From Pseudomonas sp. ok272 (GTDB taxonomy: Bacteria > Pseudomonadota > Gammaproteobacteria > Pseudomonadales > Pseudomonadaceae): a DNA stretch of 64,000 nt. Every line of letters starts with the position of its first letter. Positions within the stretch are counted from its first letter, which is position 1. The position numbers and the translations under genes were made by a program. Shown here one piece after another: positions 53,096-61,334 of this stretch. A model generated the notes under the pieces. That model saw only the letters and a program-made list of their open reading frames with translations, made no database searches and had not been told where the DNA came from. The stretch lies in assembly GCF_900109995.1 (NCBI RefSeq), contig NZ_FOCB01000007.1, positions 124,001 through 188,000 of the forward strand, in the 5' to 3' direction.

Positions 53096-54412
53096 ATGGG
53101 CCCATGGCTCGATAGCCTGACCGTCTGGTTGACGGCAAACCCGCAATGGCTGGCGGCCGCGGTCTTCATCGTGGCCTGCATCGAATGCCTGGCCATCGTC
53201 GGCTTGATCGTGCCCGGCACGGTGCTGCTGTTTGCCGTCGCAGTATTGGCGGGCAGCGGCGCCCTGTCGCTGGGGGAAACCCTGTTGCTGGGGTTCCTCG
53301 GTGGCGTGTTGGGGGACGTGGTGTCCTATTTCATGGGCCGGCACTTCCACCAGAACATCCGCCGCCTGCCAGGCTTGCGCCATCACCCGGAGTGGATCAA
53401 CGGCGCCGAGACGTACTTCCAGCGCTATGGCATCGCCAGCCTGTTGGTCGGACGCTTCATCGGACCGTTGCGGCCGATGCTGCCGATGGTGGCCGGGATG
53501 TTCGACATGCCGTTTCCACGGTTCTTTGCGGTCAGCCTGCTGGCCGGTGCCGGTTGGTCGGTGGCGTACTTGCTGCCGGGTTGGGCGACCGGCGCGGCGA
53601 TTCGCCTACCGTTGCCGGAAGGTTTCTGGCCCCAGACCGGGTTGGTCGCCGGTAGCGTCGCCGTGCTGGTGGGCCTGGGCATCAACGGCACCGTGCGCGG
53701 TCATCGCCAAGCTACGGCGATGATTGCCGGCCTCGGCGCGGTGATACTGGGCGGGCTGTTCATTGGCTACCCACACCTGCACGCCCTCGACCAGGGCCTG
53801 ATGGCGCTGATCCAGGAACACCGCAGTGCGCAGATGGACACCTGGGCGGTGATGGCCACCCAAGCGGGTGAGTTCCGTAACATGCTGGTGATCAGCGCGA
53901 CCCTGATCCTCCTGCTGCTGATTGCCAAGCAGTGGCGCCTGATGTTCTTTGTCGGCGGCGCGTTGCTGTCCACCGCGCTGATCAACACCGCCAGCAAGTA
54001 CGTCATCGCTCGAATGCGCCCCGACGTGCTGGCCGATCCACTGACCAGCTACAGCATGCCCAGTGGCCACGCTTCCGGTGCGTTTGCGCTGTTCCTGGCG
54101 TTGGCGGTGCTGGCCGGGCGCGGCCAGCCCGCACGGATGCGCCTGACCTGGTTGCTCCTGGGCAGCCTGCCGGCCGGTGCCATTGCGCTGTCGCGGGTTT
54201 ACCTCGGGGTGCACTGGCCGACCGACATCATCGCCGGCACCGTGCTGGCCGCGTGCGTTTGTGCCGCCAGCCTGTACATCATGCAACTCAAGGCGCCGCT
54301 GCCCCCGCTCCCCGCAAAAACCTGGTGGTTGATCATCCCGGTACTGCTGGGATTGTTCGGCTTCTACATGCTGCACCACCTGCCCCAGGCCATCGAGCGG
54401 TACGCCTACTAG
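53096..54412 (+). CDS. DedA-PAP2 fusion membrane phosphatase
   Basis: A 438-residue fusion. The N-terminal half (about 1-200) is a DedA/VTT domain (ECLAIVGLIVPGTVLL, GDVVSYFMGRHF, RFIGPLRPMLPMVAGM). The C-terminal half (about 225-400) is a PAP2 phosphatase with K301-x6-RP309 (KYVIARMRP), PSGH at 322-325 and SRVYLGVHWPTD at 366-377. PAP2 enzymes dephosphorylate lipid phosphates such as undecaprenyl-PP, while DedA proteins recycle undecaprenyl phosphate. The fusion therefore suggests both steps in one protein; this is inference. Its TAG stop is part of the CTAG that flanks a miniature element. Confidence 0.9.
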   Translation: MGPWLDSLTVWLTANPQWLAAAVFIVACIECLAIVGLIVPGTVLLFAVAVLAGSGALSLGETLLLGFLGGVLGDVVSYFMGRHFHQNIRRLPGLRHHPEWINGAETYFQRYGIASLLVGRFIGPLRPMLPMVAGMFDMPFPRFFAVSLLAGAGWSVAYLLPGWATGAAIRLPLPEGFWPQTGLVAGSVAVLVGLGINGTVRGHRQATAMIAGLGAVILGGLFIGYPHLHALDQGLMALIQEHRSAQMDTWAVMATQAGEFRNMLVISATLILLLLIAKQWRLMFFVGGALLSTALINTASKYVIARMRPDVLADPLTSYSMPSGHASGAFALFLALAVLAGRGQPARMRLTWLLLGSLPAGAIALSRVYLGVHWPTDIIAGTVLAACVCAASLYIMQLKAPLPPLPAKTWWLIIPVLLGLFGFYMLHHLPQAIERYAY

Positions 54413-54571
54413 TGTCCTGTCTCGGAAATAAGCTGTTCCCTTTTGACGGCACCTGTCGCCGCCATGCTGCGTTGCCACTCCTCGCCATAGCCCTGCTATG
54501 ACTCGTCGCGGCGCCTTGCCTGGCAGCAACAGATGCTCGTCAAAAAGGTAACGTATTTCCAAGACAGGACA
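54413..54571. mobile_element. 159-bp miniature element with long terminal inverted repeats
   Basis: The left end TGTCCTGTCTCGGAAATA and the right end (complement TGTCCTGTCTTGGAAATA) are inverted repeats; similarity continues inward over about 45 bp (CTTTTTGACG, then CATCTGT). CTAG flanks both ends (54409-54412 and 54572-54575), matching a 4-bp duplication of the YTAR kind used by IS5-family elements; TA duplication is an alternative reading. A CATAGCCCTGCTATG hairpin lies inside. There is no coding capacity. It abuts the stop codon of the DedA-PAP2 gene. Confidence 0.8.
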
Positions 54572-54585
54572 CTAGGGCTGACCGA

Positions 54586-54654
54586 TCAGGACCAGACTGC
54601 GCCATCGCCCCCTTCCAGGCTGATGGCGTAGTAATAGCGGTCGCACGTATTGGG
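54586..54654 (-). pseudogene. Possible 3' remnant of an unidentified gene
   Basis: Between the miniature element and the cold-shock gene the minus strand reads CDRYYYAISLEGGDGAVWS and then a stop. It has protein-like composition but no start, since the frame is closed by TGA at 54655-54657. It could be the end of a gene deleted during the insertion next door; the parent family is not recognised. Confidence 0.3.
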
Positions 54655-54657
54655 TCA

Positions 54658-54870
54658 CTAGTCCTTGCGAACCTGTGCCGCCTGCATGCCTTTTTGCCCC
54701 CTTTCAGCGACAAAAGACACTTTATCCCCCTCCTTCAGGCTCTTGAATCCATCAGACTCAATGGCCTTGAAGTGTACAAACAGATCATCGCTGCCGTCGG
54801 CCGGCGTGATAAACCCAAAGCCCTTCTCATCGTTGAACCACTTAACGGTCCCCTGCTTTCTATCGGACAT
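54658..54870 (-). CDS. Cold-shock-domain protein (Csp)
   Basis: A 70-residue single cold-shock domain with RNP1 KGFGFIT and RNP2 DLFVHF, and the opening [14 protein letters not shown]. It binds single-stranded nucleic acids as an RNA chaperone. Whether it is cold-induced is not known; about 225 bp of AT-richer sequence upstream could be a regulatory 5' UTR. Confidence 0.93.
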   Translation of the reverse strand: MSDRKQGTVKWFNDEKGFGFITPADGSDDLFVHFKAIESDGFKSLKEGDKVSFVAERGQKGMQAAQVRKD

Positions 54871-55095
54871 TTTTTCGATTCCCGCTTGCTCAATAACTCA
54901 GGACCGCGAGCCATACCAGCCACTCGCGCCCTTGCCGGTGCCACCCCGCAAGCGTAAGCCCTGCCAATACAGTCAACAACTGTTAGACCTATCAGCACCT
55001 TAGAGCAATTGGAGATAACAGAAACAACCAAAACAACTAAGCCCGACCCTGCGCGACACATGATATATACGGCGCCCAGGCTCCCACCGGTAATT

Positions 55096-55719
55096 TTACC
55101 GATCATCCCAGTCGGGCAACTCAACAAGCCTGAGGATAAATGTTGCAACTTCCCCGTTAAAGGCGTCATGCCCGGTAAAATTGGGATTGATATCAACCAA
55201 AATGTGTTTGAACTCTAGCAACTTCGAGGAGGGAAGTATGTCTTTGTCGCGAAAGTTCGTACGGGTCACATACACGCCTGACAGCCGTTCTTCACTCACC
55301 AGAACGACCGAAGCATGACCCGCCTTCAAGTCTTCAAACCCCAGCCGCTCGCCGGCTATTCCAACCAGCGAAAAAAGTGCCGCGGTGGCGCCGTTATCGA
55401 CCTTCATATAGCGAATACCCGGGTCCATCCGCAAGCGCCAACCGTCATACTTGCCAGGCAGCTTTGCATACAGTTCATAGCGTCGATCGCCGACCGCGAT
55501 GAACATGAAGATCAGGGGCTCGTCATCTTCATGAGCCGCAACGGTCACAAACCGCGGCTCCTCCCGATCCCGCAGGTCCGCTTCAACCTGCAAACGTTCC
55601 TTCATCGTGATGCGCTTGTCGAGCAGTCGCTGCTCCAGGTGCTGTTGGTTCAACACCAACGGGTACCCGTTTACAAACAATTGAGCCGCAAAATCAAACT
55701 CCGCTAGTTCAGCCGACAT
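55096..55719 (-). CDS. Hypothetical protein, accessory
   Basis: A 207-residue soluble protein that I do not recognise. It is charged, with probable beta-strands (PLIFMFIAVGDRRYELYAKLPG, VVLVSEERLSGVYVTRTNF) and a helix-rich N-terminus (LEQRLLDKRITMKERLQVEADLRDRE). No signal peptide or membrane segment is seen. The sequence is less GC-rich than core genes nearby. It lies in an accessory slot between csp and the Lon-domain gene and 91 bp downstream of a 57-codon gene on the same strand, which may be a partner. Confidence 0.6.
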   Translation of the reverse strand: MSAELAEFDFAAQLFVNGYPLVLNQQHLEQRLLDKRITMKERLQVEADLRDREEPRFVTVAAHEDDEPLIFMFIAVGDRRYELYAKLPGKYDGWRLRMDPGIRYMKVDNGATAALFSLVGIAGERLGFEDLKAGHASVVLVSEERLSGVYVTRTNFRDKDILPSSKLLEFKHILVDINPNFTGHDAFNGEVATFILRLVELPDWDDR

Positions 55720-55810
55720 AACACCGCCTTAATATCCATATCAATGTAGCTCGCCTTCGAGGCACAGCCGGCACACCGGAGTGCCGACCGCCTGACAAAA
55801 AAGCTCGATA

Positions 55811-55984
55811 TTACTCTGGGTTTTTAGCGCGTTTTCGCTTGCGGCGCTGGAGGATCATTTCATCGGCATAATAAGCGGCGGCCTCGATAATGTCCTTGGC
55901 ACCGATATCGTTCGAGGCGTGTTTCAAAATGAACTTCCCTGAAATGTCATCCCAATAGGCATATTCATCTTCATAAATAGTCAT
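55811..55984 (-). CDS. Small hypothetical protein
   Basis: A 57-residue protein with an acidic, aromatic N-terminus (MTIYEDEYAYWDDISGKF) and a basic C-terminus (ILQRRKRKRAKNPE), ending in a probable helix. The ATG at 55984 follows AAAGGATGCG, a fair ribosome-binding site; a longer frame is not supported. Function unknown. It probably shares a transcript with the 207-residue gene. A terminator (56003-56025) separates it from the upstream Lon-domain gene. Confidence 0.5.
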   Translation of the reverse strand: MTIYEDEYAYWDDISGKFILKHASNDIGAKDIIEAAAYYADEMILQRRKRKRAKNPE

Positions 55985-56002
55985 AACGCATCCTTTAACA
56001 AT

Positions 56003-56025
56003 TAAAAAGCCCGCTCCATGCGGGC
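56003..56025 (-). terminator. Rho-independent terminator after the Lon-domain gene
   Basis: On the minus strand GCCCGC and GCGGGC enclose a 5-base loop and are followed by TTTTTAA. It lies about 70 bp beyond the stop of the 56095 gene and 20 bp before the 57-residue gene. Confidence 0.75.
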
Positions 56026-56094
56026 CATTTAAAAATAGGGCACTGCCAGGACAAAGACAACCTGCGAACAACCCTCACTCAATACAAATTATAA

Positions 56095-56691
56095 CTACGA
56101 AAATAGTTCGCCCTGCAGCTCATCCAATAACACTTGGATGGCATCCAAACGCTGTTGCGGCTCATCGAGTCGTAACAAACTGATTTTTTGCACTTCGTCA
56201 AATGGCAACAAGTACGCCAGTTGATTGGCCAGCGATTGCTGGCCCGTGGCTTCGGTGCCCATGTTCAATGCTTCGACCATCGGATGCTCGGCCAAGGCCT
56301 TGAGCAAGGCGACCAGGTCAGCGTCTTCGTCCTGCAGGGGTTGCTCGGGCAACTCGTCCAGCCATTGCACCTGCGCCACCGTCAACTGATCGCGCTGCAC
56401 CTCGCTGCCGAGCACCTTGAAGCGCCGCCCACCCTGGACACGGATGCCCAGCAGGCCGTTATCTTGCTGCTTGAAGTCGGTGATGTGGGCTTCACAGCCA
56501 ATCAACGCGAAACCTTGCGGGGCGAGCCCCGTTTCTTCGCCCGCCAGCAGGCACACCACACCAAAGCCCGCCCCCTGTTTCATGCAGCGGCCGATCATGT
56601 CCAGGTAGCGCGCCTCGAAGATCTGCAGGTCGAGGATGCAGCCAGGAAACAGCACGGTATTGAGTGGGAACAGCGCCAAGTTCATAGACAT
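56095..56691 (-). CDS. Lon-protease substrate-binding-domain (LON_substr_bdg) protein
   Basis: A 198-residue stand-alone Lon N-terminal domain: LALFPLNTVLFPGCILDLQIFEARYLDMI is the family signature. It lacks the AAA+ and protease parts of Lon. Such proteins are conserved but uncharacterised; they may bind misfolded proteins or regulate Lon. It is 4 bp from the LrgB gene upstream on the same strand. Confidence 0.85.
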   Translation of the reverse strand: MSMNLALFPLNTVLFPGCILDLQIFEARYLDMIGRCMKQGAGFGVVCLLAGEETGLAPQGFALIGCEAHITDFKQQDNGLLGIRVQGGRRFKVLGSEVQRDQLTVAQVQWLDELPEQPLQDEDADLVALLKALAEHPMVEALNMGTEATGQQSLANQLAYLLPFDEVQKISLLRLDEPQQRLDAIQVLLDELQGELFS

Positions 56692-56695
56692 ATCC

Positions 56696-57412
56696 TTAAA
56701 CCACCATCGACACCGCCAACGGCAGCAGCACCGCCGTGGCCACGCCCATCAAGCTCATCGCCAACGCGGCAAACGCGCCGCACTCTTCGTTCTCCTGCAA
56801 CGCCACCGAGGTGCCTACCGCGTGGGCCGTCATGCCCAGCGCCATGCCTCGCGCCTCTGGGCTGTGAACCCCCAGGCGGGTCAACAGCGCCGGACCGAAA
56901 ATCGCGCCGATCACCCCCGTGATCAACACGAACACCGCCGCCAGTGCCGCCACGCCGCCGATCTGCTCGGCCACCAGCATGGCAATGGGCGACGTCACCG
57001 ACTTGGGAGCCATGGTCATCAGGATCATGTGCTCGGCACCGAACCACCACCCCAGCAGCACACCCAGGCCGGTGGCCACCACGCCACCTATCACCAGCGT
57101 AGTAAACACCGGCCAGAACAGCTGGCGAATGCGGCGCAGGTTCAGGTACAGCGGCACCGCCAGCGCCACGGTCGCCGGGCCCAGCAGGATACTGAGGATC
57201 TCCGTGCTCTTGCGGTACTCGCCGTAGGTCACACCGCACAGCAGCAACACGCCGATCACCAGCAACATCGAGACCAACACCGGCTGGAGGAAGATCCAGC
57301 GGGTTTTCTCGAACGCCGCCAGCACCAGTTGATACGCCCCCAGGGTGATGCCAATGCCGAACAACGGGTGATGAATCACCGCCTCCAGCGCACCGTTGAT
57401 GTCCAGCATCAT
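56696..57412 (-). CDS. lrgB: LrgB/CidB-family membrane protein
   Basis: A 238-residue protein with about seven membrane helices and the LrgB motifs ALAVPLYLNLRRI, MAPKSVTSPIAM and EARGMALGMTAHAVGTS. With a CidA/LrgA partner it forms the holin/antiholin-like system tied to overflow metabolism, autolysis and by-product (pyruvate) transport. The ATG at 57412 overlaps the partner's stop codon by 4 bp, a coupled pair. Confidence 0.92.
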   Translation of the reverse strand: MMLDINGALEAVIHHPLFGIGITLGAYQLVLAAFEKTRWIFLQPVLVSMLLVIGVLLLCGVTYGEYRKSTEILSILLGPATVALAVPLYLNLRRIRQLFWPVFTTLVIGGVVATGLGVLLGWWFGAEHMILMTMAPKSVTSPIAMLVAEQIGGVAALAAVFVLITGVIGAIFGPALLTRLGVHSPEARGMALGMTAHAVGTSVALQENEECGAFAALAMSLMGVATAVLLPLAVSMVV

Positions 57413-57771
57413 GAGCGATCCCTCCGCTGGGCCTGGCGCTTGACCAGGCGTTGCATCAGCACCCCGGCAAATGCCATGGACAGCAAACACGACAACACCA
57501 GCGCCCCGACAATCGCCCAGAAATCGGCGGCGATGTCCTTCGCGTACACCATCACCCCCACCGCCGGCGGCACCAGCAGCAACGGCAGGTAGCGCAGCAG
57601 GCTACCGGCGGCCAGGTTCAGCGGCTCACCCACTTCACCGCGCACGATCAAGAACACCAGTAACAGCAGCAAACCGATAATCGGTCCCGGCAACACCGGC
57701 AACAGCAGGTGATTGAGCGCCGTGCCGAGCAATTGAAACAGCACCAGCCAGGTCAGGCCGCGTAACAACAT
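57409..57771 (-). CDS. cidA: CidA/LrgA-family holin-like protein
   Basis: A 120-residue protein with four membrane helices and the family motifs PGPIIGLLLL and LPLLLVPPAVGVM. It is the small partner of the LrgB protein, with which it overlaps. Whether it acts as CidA or LrgA cannot be decided from sequence. Confidence 0.9.
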   Translation of the reverse strand: MLLRGLTWLVLFQLLGTALNHLLLPVLPGPIIGLLLLLVFLIVRGEVGEPLNLAAGSLLRYLPLLLVPPAVGVMVYAKDIAADFWAIVGALVLSCLLSMAFAGVLMQRLVKRQAQRRDRS

Positions 57772-57964
57772 CCCTTATCTCCCCATCAGCCCCCCCAAGC
57801 CAGGGGCCGAGCATTATAAGCATGCCAAGGCTATGGATCGGCATTCACCAAAAGCAGGGGCGATTGACCGGAGCAAATCGCCATGTTGATCTACAGTGGA
57901 TCGCAAGGCGGCCAAATCCGCCGACTGACCAAGATAAAAACCGATGAACCCAAGGAGAGTCTCA

Positions 57965-58420
57965 ATGCCCTTTGTTCCCGTTGCAGCGCTCAAAGATTAT
58001 GTCGGCAAGGAACTCGGACGTTCCGACTGGCTCACCATCGACCAGGACCGCATCAACCTGTTCGCTGAAGCCACAGGCGACTATCAGTTCATCCACGTCG
58101 ACCCGGTCAAGGCCGCACACACGCCGTTCGGCGGTACCATCGCCCACGGTTTCCTGTCGCTGTCGCTGATCCCCAAGCTGATGGAAGACATCCTCGTCCT
58201 GCCGCAAGGCCTGAAGATGGTGGTCAACTATGGTCTGGACAGCGTGCGCTTCATCCAGCCGGTGAAGGTCAATTCCCGGGTCCGGCTCAAGGTCGACATG
58301 AGCGAGGTCACGGAAAAGAAACCCGGCCAATGGCTGATCAAGGTCATCGCCACCCTGGAAATCGAAGGCCAGGAAAAACCGGCGTATATCGCCGAGCCCC
58401 TGTCGCTGGCGTTCGTGTAA
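57965..58420 (+). CDS. MaoC-family dehydratase
   Basis: A 151-residue hot-dog-fold enzyme, (R)-specific enoyl-CoA hydratase type. The catalytic segment is FAEATGDYQFIHVDPVKAA with Asp and His, followed by GGTIAHGFLSLSL. AAGGAGAGTCTCA precedes the ATG at 57965. It may supply hydroxyacyl-CoA, for instance to polyhydroxyalkanoate; that is family-level inference. Confidence 0.9.
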   Translation: MPFVPVAALKDYVGKELGRSDWLTIDQDRINLFAEATGDYQFIHVDPVKAAHTPFGGTIAHGFLSLSLIPKLMEDILVLPQGLKMVVNYGLDSVRFIQPVKVNSRVRLKVDMSEVTEKKPGQWLIKVIATLEIEGQEKPAYIAEPLSLAFV

Positions 58421-58523
58421 ACCCCGCCGGATGCGAAGCAGTTCCCACTGTTTCGCATCGCGTCTCTATTTATCAGGCACATAGCTGCGGCATACTCGGT
58501 CGCCTAATTGCCCGGAACCCGCT

Positions 58524-60242
58524 ATGCGCTCACTTGCACCCCTTGCCCTGACCTTATTGCTCACCGCGTGTGGCGATGGCGAATCGCTGTTGCCGCCCGA
58601 CGCACGCCTGCCCGATGGCGGGCGTTATCGCGGCGATCTGGTCAACGGCCTGTTGCAAGGCCAGGGCCGCATCGACTACCCGAACGGCAGTTGGTACGCC
58701 GGCCAGTTCGACAAGGGCCAATGGCATGGCCAAGGCGAATGGCACGGCAGCAATGGCGAGGTCTATCGCGGCGAGTTCCAACAAGGTCTGTTCCACGGCC
58801 AAGGCACCCTGACCACCCCCGACAGCAGCTACACCGGCGGCTTCAAGCTGGGCCGGCGCGATGGCGAGGGCACGCTCAAGGAAAACGGCATGACCTACCG
58901 CGGCGAGTTCAAGGCCGACCAGTATTCCGGCCTCGGCCGCCTGGAGCTTGAAGACGCCAGCCAGTACCAGGGCCAGTTCGCCCACGGCAAGCCCAACGGC
59001 GAAGGCCAGCGCAGCGATGCCAGCGGCAACCAGTTCACCGGCCACTTTATCGATGGCCAACTGGAAGGTCCCGGCACCTTCAACAGTGCCGAGGGCGATG
59101 TCTACCTCGGCGGCTTCAAACAGAATCAATTGCACGGCAAAGGCCGCTACGAGAACGGCGACGGTGACGTCTGGATCGGCGAGTTCAAGGAAGGCGCACT
59201 CACGGGCAAGGGCGAACTGATCGGCGCCGACAACAGTCACTACATCGGCCACTTCAACGACTGGCGCTTTAGCGGCGAAGGCCGCCTGAACCTGCCGGAT
59301 GGCAGCTTCTACATCGGCCAGTTCGACAACGACAGCTATCAGGGCCACGGCACCCTCGTGCTGGCCGACGGCACGATCCATACCGGCGAGTGGGTCAATG
59401 GCCAGCGCGTGCGCGATGCCAACGGCAAGCTACTGCCCGACACCCTGGAACTGGGCCTGCTGGCCCAGGGGCGACTGCTTGAAGAGGCCCTGGCCGACGT
59501 GCCGCCCTCCACGCCAGCCATCGAGCTGTACACCCTGACCCTGGGGGGCGATGGCAAGCAGAGTGTGTTCCTGCGTGAGTCCGACTACGTGAGCAACATG
59601 CTCGCCAGTCGCTTCGGCGCCTACGGGCAGATCCGCCTGGTCAACCATCGCGACCACCTGGCTGATCGGCCAATGGCCACCCGCGAGAGCCTGCGCCGCG
59701 CCGCCCTGACCCTTGCCGAGCGCAGCGGCCCGGAAGACCTGCTGTTCATCTACCTGACCAGCCACGGCACCCAAGCCCACGAACTGGTGCTCGACGAACC
59801 GCGCATGGAGCTGGCCGACCTGCCCGCCGATGAACTGGCCGCCGTGCTGGCGCCGCTGAAAAATCGCGACAAAGTCATCGTCATCTCCGCCTGCTACTCC
59901 GGCGGGTTTATCCCGGCGCTCAAGGACGAACGCACGCTGATCATGACCGCTTCACGGGCCGATCGCGTGTCGTTCGGCTGTTCGGAGGAAGCGGACTTCA
60001 CCTACTTCGGCGATGCACTGTTCGCCCAGGCCCTGAACCGCACCGACGATCTGGAACACGCCTTCAAGCTGGCCAAGGCCACCGTCGCCGAACGCGAACT
60101 GGCCGATAATTTCGATCCTTCCGAACCGCAGATATGGGCCCCCAAGGGCGTCATCGCGCACTGGCAGGCACTGCGCAGGCAGCAAGCACAAAAGGCACTG
60201 CAAAGTGCCGCACTGACCAGCAAGGCCGCCAAGAGCAACTAA
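58524..60242 (+). CDS. MORN-repeat lipoprotein with caspase-like (peptidase C13/C14) domain
   Basis: A 572-residue predicted lipoprotein (lipobox LLTACGD, Cys near 16). About a dozen MORN-like repeats follow (about 30-300, pattern YxGxFxxGxxxGxGxxxxxxG). A C-terminal caspase-like domain (about 335-545) has the probable dyad H414 (TSHGT) and C457 (ISACYSGGF). MORN repeats bind membrane lipids or proteins in other systems. The combination points to a surface or periplasmic cysteine peptidase triggered by membrane state; this is inference. From memory a related gene sits here in PAO1, so it is a core-type gene. Target unknown. Confidence 0.85.
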   Translation: MRSLAPLALTLLLTACGDGESLLPPDARLPDGGRYRGDLVNGLLQGQGRIDYPNGSWYAGQFDKGQWHGQGEWHGSNGEVYRGEFQQGLFHGQGTLTTPDSSYTGGFKLGRRDGEGTLKENGMTYRGEFKADQYSGLGRLELEDASQYQGQFAHGKPNGEGQRSDASGNQFTGHFIDGQLEGPGTFNSAEGDVYLGGFKQNQLHGKGRYENGDGDVWIGEFKEGALTGKGELIGADNSHYIGHFNDWRFSGEGRLNLPDGSFYIGQFDNDSYQGHGTLVLADGTIHTGEWVNGQRVRDANGKLLPDTLELGLLAQGRLLEEALADVPPSTPAIELYTLTLGGDGKQSVFLRESDYVSNMLASRFGAYGQIRLVNHRDHLADRPMATRESLRRAALTLAERSGPEDLLFIYLTSHGTQAHELVLDEPRMELADLPADELAAVLAPLKNRDKVIVISACYSGGFIPALKDERTLIMTASRADRVSFGCSEEADFTYFGDALFAQALNRTDDLEHAFKLAKATVAERELADNFDPSEPQIWAPKGVIAHWQALRRQQAQKALQSAALTSKAAKSN

Positions 60243-60269
60243 GCTGAACAGTATCAAGGGGGAAACACT

Positions 60270-60911
60270 ATGTACCTGACACCTCAGCATATCCTGCTCG
60301 CCGGAGCGACTGGACTGACGGGTGAGCATTTGCTCGATCGCCTGCTCAACGAGCCGACGGTCAACCGGGTACTCGCACCTTCACGCCGACCGCTGGCCGA
60401 ACACCCGCACCTGGAAAACCCGGTGGGCGACCCGGCGGTGTTCCTGCCCCAACTCAGTGGCCGGGTCGATATCGCCTACTGCTGCCTGGGCACCACGATC
60501 AAGCAGGCCGGTTCCGAGCAAGCGTTTCGGGCGGTCGACCTGGACATGGTCGTGGCCTTTGCCAAGCGCGCACGGGAGCTGGGCGCACGGCACCTGATCG
60601 TGATCAGCGCCATCGGTGCCGACCCCAAGTCCTCGGTGTTCTACAACCGCGTCAAAGGTGAGATGGAACAGGCCCTGCGCGCCCAGGACTGGCCGCAACT
60701 GACCATCTGCCGGCCTTCGCTGCTGCTGGGCGATCGCCTTGAGCCGCGCCTGGGCGAGCAACTGGCCGGTCCCTTGTCCAAGCTGATCCCCGGCAAATAC
60801 CGCGGCATCGAAGCCTGCCAACTGGCCCGCGCCATGTGGCGCCTGGCGCTGGAAGAGCAGGATGGGGTGCGGGTGGTCGAGTCCGATGAGCTGCGCAAGC
60901 TGGGCAAGTAG
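60270..60911 (+). CDS. NAD(P)-binding oxidoreductase (atypical SDR, NmrA-like)
   Basis: A 213-residue Rossmann-fold protein with [11 protein letters not shown] at residues 11-21, and [26 protein letters not shown] carrying a Y-x3-K-like pair. The Gly-rich site favours NAD(P), and similar proteins include TIP30/HTATIP2-like and NmrA-like members. Substrate unknown. It begins 27 bp after the caspase-like gene and may share its transcript. Confidence 0.82.
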   Translation: MYLTPQHILLAGATGLTGEHLLDRLLNEPTVNRVLAPSRRPLAEHPHLENPVGDPAVFLPQLSGRVDIAYCCLGTTIKQAGSEQAFRAVDLDMVVAFAKRARELGARHLIVISAIGADPKSSVFYNRVKGEMEQALRAQDWPQLTICRPSLLLGDRLEPRLGEQLAGPLSKLIPGKYRGIEACQLARAMWRLALEEQDGVRVVESDELRKLGK

Positions 60912-60936
60912 TCACGCGGCGCTTGTACTGCCGTCA

Positions 60937-61020
60937 TCGCGAGCAGGCTCGCTCCCACAGGTTTTATTTGTGATCGCGGGCTGTCACTGTGGGAGCGAGA
61001 CCGGCTTGCCGGCGAAGAGG
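60937..61020. repeat. REP arms of two subtypes
   Basis: TCGCGAGCAGGCTCGCTCCC (60937) and GTGGGAGCGAGACCGGCTTG with CCGGCGAAGAGG (60989-61020) flank a short spacer. The second arm is the same subtype as the right arm of 6481-6573. Confidence 0.75.
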
Positions 61021-61046
61021 CCACACCACCGCCCCAAAACCGAACG

Positions 61047-61334
61047 CTACAACCCACCCGTCGCCTGAAACCCGACGCCCAGTACTGTCAACACCGACAA
61101 CGGCAACAACAGTGTGTCGAGCAAGGCGCTGGCCGGCAGGTCGAGGCCGGGGTAACTCGGCGCTTCGGCGCCGAAGTGGTCCTTGGCGCAGCAGCCACCG
61201 TCCAGCGCATACAAATCCAGGCGCATGCCCGAGTACACCACCGGCGCGCCCGGTTTGGCCGCGTCCAGGGTGCGCACGGTGGCGCAGCCGCCCAGTTGCA
61301 GGGCCAGCAGGATCGTCAGCAGCTTATTCATCAT
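61047..61334 (-). CDS. YceK/YidQ-family lipoprotein
   Basis: A 95-residue small lipoprotein. The lipobox is QLGGCATV (Cys near 18), followed by [23 protein letters not shown] and a hydrophobic C-terminus ([17 protein letters not shown]). These match the YceK/YidQ family of unknown function. It overlaps the ubiX 3' end by 11 bp, so it is the last gene of the mpl-ubiX operon. Confidence 0.85.
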   Translation of the reverse strand: MMNKLLTILLALQLGGCATVRTLDAAKPGAPVVYSGMRLDLYALDGGCCAKDHFGAEAPSYPGLDLPASALLDTLLLPLSVLTVLGVGFQATGGL

